Of a stretch of 64,000 nt of DNA, positions 41,924 through 51,374 are shown in pieces (within the stretch, counting starts at the first letter, position 1; each line of letters starts with the position of its first letter). Made by a program: the position numbers and the translations under genes. The notes below the pieces were generated by a model that searched no databases, was not told where the DNA came from, and saw only the letters and a list, made by a program, of their open reading frames with translations. Location of the stretch: assembly GCA_905221605.1 (NCBI GenBank), contig CAJNDS010000668.1, positions 1,542,814 through 1,606,813 of the forward strand. The letters run 5' to 3'. The stretch comes from Symbiodinium natans (taxonomy: Eukaryota > Sar > Dinophyceae > Suessiales > Symbiodiniaceae).

Positions 41924-42130
41924 GAACAAAAGAAAGAAACAAAGAAAGAAAGAAAGAACGACAAAAAGAAAGAAAAGCGCGAGAAAAGAAAATAAGGAAA
42001 GAGAGAAACAAAGAAAGAAAAAAAGAAAGAAAGAAATGAAGAAACATAGAAAACAATAAAGAAAGAGCGAAAGAACGAAAGAACGAAGAAGGAACAAAAC
42101 GAGTTCTGCAAGGAAGAAAGAACGTAGAAA
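41924..42130 (+). repeat. GAAA-rich microsatellite
   Basis: About 200 bases of imperfect GAAAGAAA/GAACGAAA repeats. The Phe/Ser/Leu-rich minus-strand frames across it are by-products. Confidence 0.85.
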
Positions 42131-42476
42131 GAACAAACGCAATCAGTACTGGCGAAGTACGCCCAACTGCATGGACGTGTAGGCTTGGGAGGCGCCCACC
42201 CATCCAAATCCGCGAGCCTCCAGCCGCGAAGCCGTGTTCCGCCCATCCACACCCACTCGGTTCATTCAAGCAGGGGTGCATTGTTTTTGTGAGGAGAGGA
42301 CCCCCAAACTTGGCCGTTTGGCGACACAGAGCTTGTGATGCTTGTGTTGTGTGGGCTGCTGGTAGCAGCTAACTCAAAAAGGTTTCTTTTGCACGGAGGG
42401 TGGAACTTTCTGGCGGTACGGTATGTTTGCTATGGAGGATGTTTCGGCTGCGCTGCACTGCGGCGCTCCCGTTGAG

Positions 42477-42527
42477 GCGATCGACATTCGATCAGACGCT
42501 CACAATTCCAAGGCCGAGATGATGAAG
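42477..42527 (+). CDS. Candidate micro-exon 13 (alpha, 51 nt)
   Basis: TTGAG|...|GC. Peptide GDRHSIRRSQFQGRDDEG, intermediate between families 1 and 2. It belongs to a single divergent alpha-beta pair, not to an array. Confidence 0.6.
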
Positions 42528-42579
42528 GCCCCCATGTGCTGTGGCCCGTCGAAAACGCATCAAATGTCAGCTTTGCCAG

Positions 42580-42633
42580 GTGACCTTCGCCGATCGATTG
42601 CCCGCAAGTCAGAAAGTCCGCGGCCTGACGAAG
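42580..42633 (+). CDS. Candidate micro-exon 14 (beta, 54 nt)
   Basis: GCCAG|...|GC. Peptide GDLRRSIARKSESPRPDEG. Against micro-exon 16 the body has one replacement (Q to E) and about five silent changes, a pattern expected for a protein under selection. Confidence 0.7.
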
Positions 42634-42718
42634 GCGCCTGTAGAATGCAGAATTTAGCCGCAGCATGCGTTTTTTGGCTGTGCAGCAGTGCAGCACTGTG
42701 CGTGGCGCTCTCGTTGAG

Positions 42719-42769
42719 GCGATCGGTATTCGATCAGACGCTCGCAGTTCCAAGACCGAGATGATGAAG
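42719..42769 (+). CDS. Candidate micro-exon 15 (alpha, 51 nt)
   Basis: TTGAG|...GATGATGAAG|GC. Peptide GDRYSIRRSQFQDRDDEG. Confidence 0.6.
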
Positions 42770-42924
42770 GCGTCCTGTGCAAAACGCCGGTTCGATAAGA
42801 ACAGTCGCAAGCTACCCTCTGGTTTTTCTTGTCCGTTGCGTTCAAGATGGTGTCATCGTCCATTCTGGATGCTCTGGCATCAGACAGGCGTGTGAAGCCT
42901 CGATCTGCCAGTCAGCCTCGCCAG

Positions 42925-42978
42925 GTGACCTTCGCCGATCGATTGCCCGCAAGTCCCAAAGCCCGAGGCCCGACGAAG
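42925..42978 (+). CDS. Candidate micro-exon 16 (beta, 54 nt)
   Basis: GCCAG|...GACGAAG|GT. Peptide GDLRRSIARKSQSPRPDEG. It is one codon shorter than the family 1 beta, an in-frame indel. Confidence 0.7.
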
Positions 42979-43175
42979 GTGCCTGCGCCAGTATGCAAGA
43001 GCATGCAGGAGTCGACACATGCAGATTCGGACACCGATCTCTTTTTTTGGTTCTTGTTCCGCTTGCATCTAGAGATATCTAGAGTTGTCCCTTTTGTGTC
43101 TTCCTGTGCTGTTCTGGTCAGGTGGCGGTGCCCAAGCTAAACCCAAATAGAGTGCAAGTCAGCCCAAGATTCTAG

Positions 43176-43550
43176 ATGGAGCGCGTACTGGCAATCCCAA
43201 CATGCAGCAGCAAGAGTACTAGCTCCAGGAGTATGTGGGCCGGAGGTCGTCAGTCACATGCCACCGCTAGAGAGAGCATGACTTTGCTCTACTGGAGTCA
43301 GAGAGTGTTCTCCTCTTCCATGAGACAAGGAATAGAGGCGTTTAAGTTTTGGCGTAGAATAGGAAGCCCGGAACCGCAACAGGTGGTTAGCAGTGATCGC
43401 AGTTTGTGTTTTCGTTTGTCCTTAATATGGTGCTTCCTTGCATGCAAGCATGTTAAGAAGGTGCGAGCTGCAAGCACCAGCCGCAAGCCCCTGATGAAAT
43501 CGGCTAGAAAGTCACTGATACTTAGGACGAAGGCGCGACAAGTCCAATAA
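43176..43550 (+). other. Repeated 124-codon open frame in family 2 spacer
   Basis: Starts MERVLAIPTCSSKSTSS and recurs at 44183-44557 and 45190-45564 with few changes. The units are too alike to judge selection. Rich in Ser and Arg, no domain seen. It may be chance. Confidence 0.25.
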
Positions 43551-43722
43551 TGGAATCGGGCAATGCAAAGGTAGACAAGCAAGCAAACTCACCTGTGCAG
43601 CAGTGGGGGTAATGGCTTTCGGGGTTTTCGGGGAAGCCGTCGATCCGTTGAGAGGCCACTTGCCATTTCTGCGTTTTTTGGCTGTGCAGCAGTGCAGCAC
43701 TGTGCGCGGCGCTCTCGTTGAG

Positions 43723-43773
43723 GCGATCGGTATTCGATCAGACGCTCGCAGTTCCAAGACCGAGATGATGAAG
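43723..43773 (+). CDS. Candidate micro-exon 17 (alpha, 51 nt)
   Basis: TTGAG|...|GC. Same peptide as micro-exon 15. Confidence 0.6.
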
Positions 43774-43928
43774 GCGTCCTGTGCAAAACGCCGGTTCGAT
43801 AAGAACAGTCGCAAGCTACCCTCTGGTTTTTCTTGTCCGTTGCGTTCAAGATGGTGTCATCGTCCATTCTGGATGCTCTGGCATCAGACAGGCGTGTGAA
43901 GCCTCGATCTGCCAGTCAGCCTCGCCAG

Positions 43929-43982
43929 GTGACCTTCGCCGATCGATTGCCCGCAAGTCCCAAAGCCCGAGGCCCGACGAAG
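43929..43982 (+). CDS. Candidate micro-exon 18 (beta, 54 nt)
   Basis: GCCAG|...|GT. Same peptide as micro-exon 16. Confidence 0.7.
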
Positions 43983-44729
43983 GTGCCTGCGCCAGTATGC
44001 AAGAGCATGCAGGAGTCGACACATGCAGATTCGGACACCGATCTCTTTTTTTGGTTCTTGTTCCGCTTGCATCTAGAGATATCTAGAGTTGTCCCTTTTG
44101 TGTCTTCCTGTGCTGTTCTGGTCAGGTGGCGGTGCCCAAGCTAAACCCAAATAGAGTGCAAGCCCTCAGCCCAAGATTCTAGATGGAGCGCGTACTGGCA
44201 CTCCCAACATGCAGCAGCAAGAGTACTAGCTCCAGGAGTATGTGGGCCGGAGGTCGTCAGTCACATGCCACCGCTAGAGAGAGCATGACTTTGCTCTACT
44301 GGAGTCAGAGAGTGTTCTCCTCTTCCATGAGACAAGGAATAGAGACGTTTAAGTTTTGCTGTAGAATAGGAAGCCCGGAACCGCAACAGGTGGTTAGCAG
44401 TAATCGCAGTTTGTGTTTTCGTTTGTCCTTAATATGGTGCTTCCTTGCATGCAAGCATGTTAAGAAGGTGCGAGCTGCAAGCACCAGCCGCAAGCCCCTG
44501 ATGAAATCGGCTAGAAAGTCACTGATACTTAGGACGAAGGCGCGACAAGTCCAATAATGGAATCGGGCAATGCAAAGGTATTCAAGCAAGCAAACTCACC
44601 TGTGCAGCAGTGGGGGTAATGGCTTTCGGGGTTTTCGGGGCAGCCGTCGATCCGTTGAGAGGCCACTTGCCATTTCTGCGTTTTTTGGCTGTGCAGCAGT
44701 GCAGCACTGTGCGCGGCGCTCTCGTTGAG

Positions 44730-44780
44730 GCGATCGGTATTCGATCAGACGCTCGCAGTTCCAAGACCGAGATGATGAAG
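44730..44780 (+). CDS. Candidate micro-exon 19 (alpha, 51 nt)
   Basis: TTGAG|...|GC. Same peptide as micro-exon 15. Confidence 0.6.
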
Positions 44781-44935
44781 GCGTCCTGTGCAAAACGCCG
44801 GTTCGATAAGAATAGTAGCAAGCTACCCTCCGGTTTTTCTTGTCCGTTGCGTTCAAGATGGTGTCATCGTCCATTGTGGATGCTCTGGCGTCAGACAGGC
44901 GTGTGAAGCCTCGATTTGCCAGTCAGCCTCACCAG

Positions 44936-44989
44936 GTGACCTTCGCCGATCGATTGCCCGCAAGTCTCAAAGTCCGAGGCCCGACGAAG
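44936..44989 (+). CDS. Candidate micro-exon 20 (beta, 54 nt)
   Basis: ACCAG|...|GT. Same peptide as micro-exon 16; the base changes (TCC/TCT, AGC/AGT) are silent. Confidence 0.7.
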
Positions 44990-45660
44990 GTGCCTACGCC
45001 AGTATGCAAGAGCATGCAGGAGTCGAAACATGCAGATTCGGACACCGATCTCTTTTTTTGGTTCTTGTTCCGCTTGCATCTAGAGATATCTAGAGTTGTC
45101 CCTTTTGTGTCTTCCTGTGCTGTTCTGGTCAGGTGGCGGTGCCCAAGCTAAACCCAAATAGAGTGCAAGCCCTCAGCCCAAGATTCTAGATGGAGCGCGT
45201 ACTGGCAATCCCAACATGCAGCAGCAAGAGTACTAGCTCCAGGAGTATGTGGGCCGGAGGTCGTCAGTCACATGCCACCGCTAGAGAGAGCATGACTTTG
45301 CTCTACTGGAGTCAGAGAGTGTTCTCCTCTTCCATGAGACAAGGAATAGAGACGTTTAAGTTTTGCTGTAGAATAGGAAGCCCGGAACCGCAACAGGTGG
45401 TTAGCAGTAATCGCAGTTTGTGTTTTCGTTTGTCCTTAATATGGTGCTTCCTTGCATGCAAGCATGTTAAGAAGGTGCGAGCTGCAAGCACCAGCCGCAA
45501 GCCCCTGATGAAATCGGCTAGAAAGTCACTGATACTTAGGACGAAGGCGCGACAAGACCAATAATGGAATCGGGCAATGCAAAGGTATTCAAGCAAGCAA
45601 ACTCACCTGTGCAGCACTGGGCTTAGGTTGAAACCTCGATCTGCCAGTCAGCCTCGCCAG

Positions 45661-45714
45661 GTGACCTTCGCCGATCGATTGCCCGCAAGTCACAAAGCCC
45701 GAGGCCCGACGAAG
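45661..45714 (+). CDS. Candidate micro-exon 21 (beta, 54 nt)
   Basis: GCCAG|...|GT. Same peptide as micro-exon 16, with one silent change (TCC/TCA). Confidence 0.7.
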
Positions 45715-45790
45715 GTGCCTGCGCCAGTATGCAAGAGCATGCAGGAGTCGACACGTGCAGACTCGGACCCCGATCTCTTGTTCTGATCTT

Positions 45791-46380
45791 GTTCTGCTAG
45801 TATTCTGAGTCGTCTTTTGTTGTGTCCAGAAGTTTACTGGGATGAGTTGGGCGGGCAGGATGGGAATGTTAACGGGACGTGTTGCAATGCACCCGAATTC
45901 CAGCTGTACGTGCCTGAAAGCCCGGACTTCATGCCGGCTGCCAAGACTATGCAAAAGTGCACCGAGATGTTAGCATTAACTCGGCATGGCCGAGACGTGC
46001 TCAGACCCGAAACCCCAATCCAGAGCTGCCGCGCCATGGATGCCGCTTGGAGGGGTTTGGTGCACGGGAGGGCTTTACAAGTCCAGAATCCAAAGAGCGA
46101 TGGGTTTAGAGGGCAGGTCCATATGCCAAGGGGGGGGGGGGGGTTCAGAGGAGAGGGGGTCTGTTGGGGGGTGCATGGAGTGGGGTCTGTAGGGGGTCCA
46201 TACAGGGGGCATAAACTTAGCAGGTCCTGAAGGTCTTCGCTTTTTGACTCTGGGCTCGCGAAATGCGAAATCGTCAACGCTTCGGGACGTCTGGGTTCAC
46301 CGTTGCTTTTGGACTTCTGGGTTCACATGGTCTCTCAATGTTTGGGGCTTACGATGGCAGAAATCTTTTACCCCAGTCAG
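45791..46380. other. Spacer with G-run
   Basis: No supported gene. 46127-46142 is a poly-G run followed by G-rich sequence to about 46210. Confidence 0.5.
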
Positions 46381-46384
46381 TCAG

Positions 46385-46429
46385 GTGACGTGCGCGCTTC
46401 CTTGGCCCGGCACTCACAGCTCAGTGAAG
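46385..46429 (+). CDS. Candidate micro-exon 22 (45 nt)
   Basis: GTCAG|...GTGAAG|GC. Peptide GDVRASLARHSQLSEG, a shorter relative of beta. Confidence 0.5.
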
Positions 46430-46494
46430 GCCAGTTCAGCGAGTGAAGCCGTTTGAAGGTGAGGTGAACTGAACACATGGGGCCTCAGTTGAAG

Positions 46495-46530
46495 GCAACC
46501 CTTACCCCGACGGCCGCTACGAGGATGAAG
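46495..46530 (+). CDS. Candidate micro-exon 23 (36 nt)
   Basis: TTGAAG|...GATGAAG|GC. Peptide GNPYPDGRYEDEG. The RRS core is lost but the DEG end is kept. Confidence 0.4.
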
Positions 46531-46602
46531 GCTTTCTTCAGACATGTCGTTGAATCGTGTGGAGCTGCGCTGTGGAAGGGGTTACGTCGTTGCAGTGGGC
46601 AG

Positions 46603-46641
46603 GTTCGGCGCGGTACTCGCTTTCTGGGCGCAAATCAGAAG
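46603..46641 (+). CDS. Candidate micro-exon 24 (39 nt)
   Basis: GGCAG|...CAGAAG|GC. Peptide GSARYSLSGRKSEG, keeping RKSE. Confidence 0.4.
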
Positions 46642-47150
46642 GCTACAACGCGGACGGTGCAGGCCGCGGGCCGCGTGATTGGCGGTCTCGAACCTGTGAG
46701 ATCCTGTGAGTTGAATACCACACATGTGACACAATCTGCCTGCAAGTGTCATCTTGCTGTTTTGACGTTGAATCACCTTGCACCTTGTAGCACGGGTTGG
46801 AGATTCTGGATTTGCAGCGGGCTTGACATTGCTTGAGGCGTGTTTGAGTGCGCAAGTCCCAACGCATCCCGACGCATCCCGACACATCCCAACACTACAA
46901 CGCGAGTGGTGGTGCTTCCCTTGGAGGGGTGGTGGCCTGCAGATCACACAATACTGCGCGCATCGGCGCATCGCAAGCTTGGAGTCCAAGAAATGGATTT
47001 CTCTCGTGCCTTCGTTCGCTTTTCTTTCCACTTCTTTTCAAGAGCATTTGTGGCCGTTTGGTGCACACCCCTGGACAAGCCTCCAGAGCCCAGAGTGAGA
47101 GCAGCCTCTGGGAAGCGTCCGTAGATTGACCGGAATTTCAGCAGATGTCG

Positions 47151-47195
47151 GAACCAGCCAGGTCCAGCCAGGTCCAGCCAGGTCCAGCCAGGTCA
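47151..47195 (+). repeat. 10-bp tandem repeat (GTCCAGCCAG)
   Basis: About four units in tandem. No other role seen. Confidence 0.8.
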
Positions 47196-47491
47196 CAGTG
47201 GGCGAATTGGTTTCCAAGAGCAAAGCCTGAATAGATCCAACAGAGACAAAAGGAGAGCTCAACTAGTGATCATTGCAGAATCCTGCAGCTTCTCAAAGCA
47301 GTGGGAATCAAGTGCAGCCTCTCCAGTCTATCGAGATCATGAGCAGGCAAACGTCTTCGAAAGAATGAAGGAATGAGCCGAAAGCAAACGAATTGATGCA
47401 AGCTTCGTTGGTTTCTGTGAGCCCGCAGCAAAACACCTCTTTGGGTGTGCTGAAATCGTTCTTTTCGTGTTCCACGCTGCAGCTTTGCCAG

Positions 47492-47545
47492 GTGATTCTC
47501 GCCGCTCCACGTATCAGAAATCTGCAAGCTTGAGGCCTGACGGAG
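47492..47545 (+). CDS. Candidate micro-exon 25 (beta-like, 54 nt)
   Basis: GCCAG|...GACGGAG|GT. Peptide GDSRRSTYQKSASLRPDGG. Diverged from the family 2 beta but the same length, with GD, RRS, KS and RPD preserved. Confidence 0.55.
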
Positions 47546-47674
47546 GTGCCTGCCCCTAAACGCCAGGAGGACTCATCGCCAGGAATTATCCGGAGTGGTA
47601 ATGCTGGGGTCAGTTGGGGGCTTCGCGGGTTGGTCGTCCAACTTTTGAGTGGATGCTCCAGCCAGAACAATCAG

Positions 47675-47719
47675 GTGACGTGCGTGCTTCCTTGGCCCGG
47701 CACTCACAGCTCGGTGAAG
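47675..47719 (+). CDS. Candidate micro-exon 26 (45 nt)
   Basis: ATCAG|...|GC. Peptide GDVRASLARHSQLGEG. Confidence 0.5.
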
Positions 47720-47784
47720 GCCAGTTCAGCGAGTGAAGCCGTTTGGAGGTGAGGTGAACTGAACACATGGGGCCTCAGTTGAAG

Positions 47785-47820
47785 GCACGCCTTACCGCGG
47801 CAGCCGCTACGAGGATGAAG
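47785..47820 (+). CDS. Candidate micro-exon 27 (36 nt)
   Basis: TTGAAG|...|GC. Peptide GTPYRGSRYEDEG. Confidence 0.4.
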
Positions 47821-47892
47821 GCTTTCTTCAGACATGTCGTTGAATCGTGTGGAGCTGCGCTGTGGAAGGGGTTACGTCGTTGCAGTGGGCAG

Positions 47893-47931
47893 GTTCGGCG
47901 CGGTACTCGCTTTCTGGGCGCAAATCAGAAG
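47893..47931 (+). CDS. Candidate micro-exon 28 (39 nt)
   Basis: GGCAG|...|GC. Peptide GSARYSLSGRKSEG. Confidence 0.4.
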
Positions 47932-47960
47932 GCTACAACGCGGACGGTGCAGGCCGCGCC

Positions 47961-48499
47961 GAACATGGGCCGGGCAACCGCTGTTGTTTTCATCTCGAAA
48001 CCCTAGCTTGCTGTAGGCGGTTGTTTGGGATGGTTTGGGAGTCACTTAGGTTCCTTCCCTCGGTCAGGACCTTTTGGGAGCCTTGGAGTTCTGTGCACGG
48101 GTCCCTAGACCCCAAGAATTGGGAGATTTGGGTGGCGGGGGGCGGGGGGGGAAAAGGGTGCAGTTCGGGAGTGCCAAGAGGGGGCCCCTACTGGAACGGC
48201 ATCGGAAGATCCCCTGCGATGTTGCAAAGCAATAGGGGCGGGGAAATTGAAGAGAAACAAAGACCGCCCATGGCAAGTTTTCGTAAAATTGAGGCGCTTC
48301 TTGGACCCAGTGTCTTAAGTATAGGGGCATGAGGGAAGCGGGGAAGCGGGGGACAGCAGGGGACAGCGGGGGGGGGAGCCGAGGAGCAGTTGAAACCATT
48401 ACCTTGTCGAATTATGCTTGGTTCTTGGTTCTTTTTGTAGAGCGGGGGGATGCCAAGGTCGACGGCTTTTAGGCTCGAAGAGCTTGTATGCTTCTTTGG
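47961..48499. other. Anonymous G-rich spacer
   Basis: No gene seen; G-runs at 48136-48150 and 48350-48378. Confidence 0.5.
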
Positions 48500-48633
48500 T
48501 GCACATGCATTGAGTTAGGCAGGCCTTGGGTGTGCATGTTTCATTTTGAGGATGCAATGTACCGGCTTGCTACATTTTGGCTCAAGACTTGGCTAGAGCC
48601 AAACTGGCAAGCTGGAACATTTCTTTTCTCCCA
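48500..48633 (+). repeat. Split direct repeat A1
   Basis: 134 bp identical to A2 as read. It contains CATTTTGGCTCAAG (48573-48586), an exact match to the last 14 bases of the dinoflagellate SL, and ends in a pyrimidine tract TTTCTTTTCTCCCA with AG just beyond. That makes a good trans-splice acceptor 22 bases before the first ORF's ATG. Confidence 0.85.
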
Positions 48634-48655
48634 GGGAAGTGATCCCTGTGTCGCA

Positions 48656-49472
48656 ATGGATGATGAGCCTACAGTCATTCACACAAATTTGCCGACCTTG
48701 GCTCCCGCGAACTGGTTGGACTTCCGGGCCTACATGTCTGATCTGGCACGTAAGGGCCGTCAGGACGAGTTGTGGTCCATCTGGAGTCGGGTTGCTGAGA
48801 TTACACACCTACCGGCACCCTCCCCTTCGATTACAGACTTTGACTTCTTGGGTTCCAAGGTTCCGGTGCGCCGGATTGTCTGTACCCAGGCTGGGTGTGA
48901 TCGATGCGGGCGAGCCAGAGGTGGTTACCAATTCCCCTTCCTTGGCCCCTGGTCCAAGAGTGCAGCCATCGTGGAGGAGCCTGAGTTGGGGCCAGCGGTG
49001 GCCTTTGCCGCCTACGATCGTTGCCACGAAGTTCTTGCAGAGGACAGGATGTGGGATGCTAGCTCGGGCTTGGAGCTGCAGGATATGCTCACCGCTACAT
49101 TTGGGCGCGTGCTCTATCAGGCCGAGATCAACGACCTCCACGGCGCAGCCCATCCCTCTGTGGACGATGTGTTTCGGGCTTGGCGAACCTGGCAGCAGGG
49201 ACAACGGGCCTGGCGCGATCCACTCTTACTCCCAAAGCCCACGCCCAGCCAGGCACGGTGCACAAAGCCCATCGGTCTATGCTGCTTTGGCTACGATGGG
49301 CGGCAGACCCCGCGGGCCGGTCTATGCCTGCGGTCTGTGTGGACTGCGGGGGTTAGGGGATTTCGTGCACCAGATCTTGCAGTCAGCAATGTGCCGTGAT
49401 TGCTTGCAGGCACGGGTGGCCATGGCGTCACGGCCCCTGTCCGACAGTGGCTCTGGGAGTGAGAGCGACTGA
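48656..49472 (+). pseudogene. Gag-like ORF1 of the DIRS-like element
   Basis: ATG 48656 (MDDEPTVIHTNLPTL) follows the acceptor-like site. A Cys cluster CTQAGCDRC lies near 48880. The frame is open to 49399, but near 49240 the better reading moves to another frame that ends SGSGSESD at 49472 and has a CGLC...CRDC zinc ribbon. I infer one frameshift. No known family is recognised. Its position as first ORF suggests a nucleocapsid-like protein. Confidence 0.5.
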
Positions 49473-50100
49473 GAGGAGACTGGAGTCGAGTGTGGGGATC
49501 CGGGGCGGACCTCCAATTTGCGGTACCCACAAATGCACATGTGTTATGGGCGGGGAGTGACCCCGCAAGCACCATTTTCTTGTGAGCGGCAGGGAGTTAC
49601 CCTGTTTGCATCGCTGAAGTGCTCAGGTCGTCGCTCGGAGTGGTCAGGCTGGGCGAGTTCGGCGAGGACCCTGGGGAAATTTTGCAGTCTGTGTTCAAGT
49701 TCTTTGTTTCGCTGTTCGAAAGCATCTCATGGTCTGAGGGTCCACCTGAGCTTTGGGCTTCAAGCGTTGGGCTTAGGGCTGGCCTTGCTTAGTGCGCAGG
49801 CGAAGGAGGAGGCTGCGGCATTGCCGCCTCATCCTAAGAAGGGGCCGCAGCGGCGCGCGCTGGCGAGTGACGCCAGCGACCTTCTTCCGCCACTGAAGCG
49901 GCAGCGGATGGAATCCCCAGCAGTTCCCGTGAGGCCACCGCCTGAAGCCCCGCGGCGGATTCCTGCAGAGCCTGTGGGCCCGCCTCCGAGCAGACTCCGA
50001 CGGCCGCCCAAAAACCCCGCCGCCGGCCTTTTTCAGTTCGATGAGACCTCGAGAGAAGCGCCCTGGGCAGTCAGGGGCTGACACCTGGCCTCGGAGGAGT
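49473..50100 (+). other. Pro/Arg-rich open stretch
   Basis: An open frame 49518-50081 encodes a Pro- and Arg-rich, low-complexity sequence (RPPPEAPRRIPAEPVGPPP). It may be the disordered N-terminal part of the phosphatase-like protein that follows. No domain is seen. Confidence 0.35.
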
Positions 50101-50846
50101 GGGGCGAGCAATCTGGAGGTGCACTTCGATCGTCTGGCTACAGTGGGTGGCAATTCGGCGGAGCGGCCTACGAAGATCTGGGAAGGAGCGAATGGTGGTA
50201 TCTTGTGGCTGGCAGGGCTGCCTACGGCGGACACAGCGTCTTCCTTTCCGCGCTGTGACATTCAGCTCACAATTGGATGCAGCAGGCAGTGGCAGCACGT
50301 GGTGGCGTGGCGTTGCCGGGTGCCCTGCAACTCCAGATCAGCGTCACTGATTCGACGTCTCGGGACGATCAGTGGCGCGAAGCCTGGCCAGTCATTCGCC
50401 AGACCCTCTTCACAGGAGGTAGTGTCCTGGGCCACTGCATGGCTGGCTGCCATCGAGCTGCCACTGGGCAGTCCCTCCTCTTGGCCTTGGTGGACAACAT
50501 CAGCTTCGAGGAAGCCCAGAGGCGTGTCAGCCGTCTACGTGACGTCGAGATCCACAAGGCAATGGCTCAGGGCACGGTGGCGAAGTGGGTCCGCTACACC
50601 CGAAAGAACAGCATGTCGGGCAAGGTTTGGCCATCCCCTCGAGCATTCATCTTCACGGACCGGTCCCAGATTCACTTGGAAGTGGAGCAAGGAGTGCCTC
50701 TTTGCAAGCATCGCCAAGGGTCCATTGCTAGCCAAAGGCTCAAGGATGTGACCGAGGTTGAGTCCGTGGAGGAAGCCCAGGGCTACTATCGTCCCTTCTG
50801 CAAAGACTGCCTCCAGCGGGCAGCAGCGAAGTTCCACCCAAAGTGA
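50101..50846 (+). pseudogene. Dual-specificity-phosphatase-like module
   Basis: The first part (frame to about 50270) reads GGILWLAGLPTADTASSFPRCDIQLTI. A frameshift leads to the second part (to 50846), with VLPGALQL-like strands and the signature HCMAGCHRA at 50433-50459. That is HCxxGxxR, the Cys-phosphatase P-loop, with nucleophile Cys at 50436 and Arg at 50454. The normal Ser/Thr after the Arg is Ala. A C-terminal FCKDC pair may bind metal. Its role in the element is unknown; substrate and activity cannot be read from sequence. Confidence 0.55.
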
Positions 50847-51374
50847 GTGTGCAGAGGGGCTGTGCATCAATCCCCCGGAGTTACCGGGTGGATAACATGC
50901 TGCATTTAAGAGAGACGAATTCCGCTCTCTGATAAGGCTCCGGTCGTGACCCTCGCAGGTGCTGAAACGGCATCGTTCTTAGGACTCCAGGACAAGCGCA
51001 GAGCTTGTCGTAGGGAGTGGGGCGTACCCGTCCGACATAGGTTGCCATGCAAAGGATTGTCTGGGGCGCACATGCTAGGGCCTGGGGCGGTGTAGCATGT
51101 GGTTTCGGCTGTGAGCCAGCCGTGTCTGCCATGCAACAGAGTGGCTGTTGTGAGCTAGGCAGCTAGGCAGTGCATGCGTCCACGACAGTCTTTTTTAATT
51201 TTCTTAAGCCCTCGCACCTCCCCCCCCCCGTTCGATCTCGCAGGATTTCGCGCAGCTGTCAGCCCAAGGCCCGGCCGATCCTTAGTGCAGGGGTGTGGAG
51301 TGACCACGGTTTCGGCCTAGCCATGGCATCTTTTCACTTAGTGCCGAGAGACGGCGGATTTTCGTGCTACACTT
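50847..51374. other. Non-coding gap inside the DIRS-like element
   Basis: 528 bases with no supported coding sequence. It contains a pyrimidine-rich stretch (51186-51235) before the next ORF, which might serve as another splice acceptor region. Confidence 0.4.

Larger units (their letters stand above)
42660..45790 (+). repeat. Tandem array, family 2 (about 1.0-kb units)
   Basis: Three full units (alpha at 42719, 43723 and 44730; spacing 1004 and 1007) and a last beta at 45661 with a deleted alpha. Each has alpha (51 nt), a 155-base gap, beta (54 nt), an SL-unrelated spacer with GAGTCGACA..TGCAGATTCGGA, and about 600 bases including a 124-codon open frame. It is homologous to family 1 in the alpha, beta and GTCGACA segments only. 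Confidence 0.9.
46381..46670 (+). repeat. Family 3 repeat, copy 1
   Basis: A 290-base segment repeated at 47671-47960 (offset 1290 bases) with few changes. It holds three candidate micro-exons of 45, 36 and 39 nt at identical relative positions. Confidence 0.9.
47671..47960 (+). repeat. Family 3 repeat, copy 2
   Basis: Partner of 46381-46670. Confidence 0.9.

Noticed and set aside
41729-42281. Phe/Leu/Ser-rich minus-strand proteins that look like membrane proteins
   Set aside because: Product of the GAAA microsatellite read on the other strand.
43310-43550. 72-nt segment AAG|GTGCGAGC...GACGAAG|GC as a micro-exon
   Set aside because: Correct length class and borders but a stop codon in phase 1.
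38014-45151. Repeated ORFs beginning MSVSCQLYQ, MMKAPLSSS or MSVAFKMVSS
   Set aside because: Frames that run across the micro-exon borders or in the wrong phase; changes between families are not silent in these frames.
37915-45790. CRISPR-like array
   Set aside because: Units of 0.6-1.0 kb with similar spacers; no short regular repeats with unique spacers, and the genome is eukaryotic.
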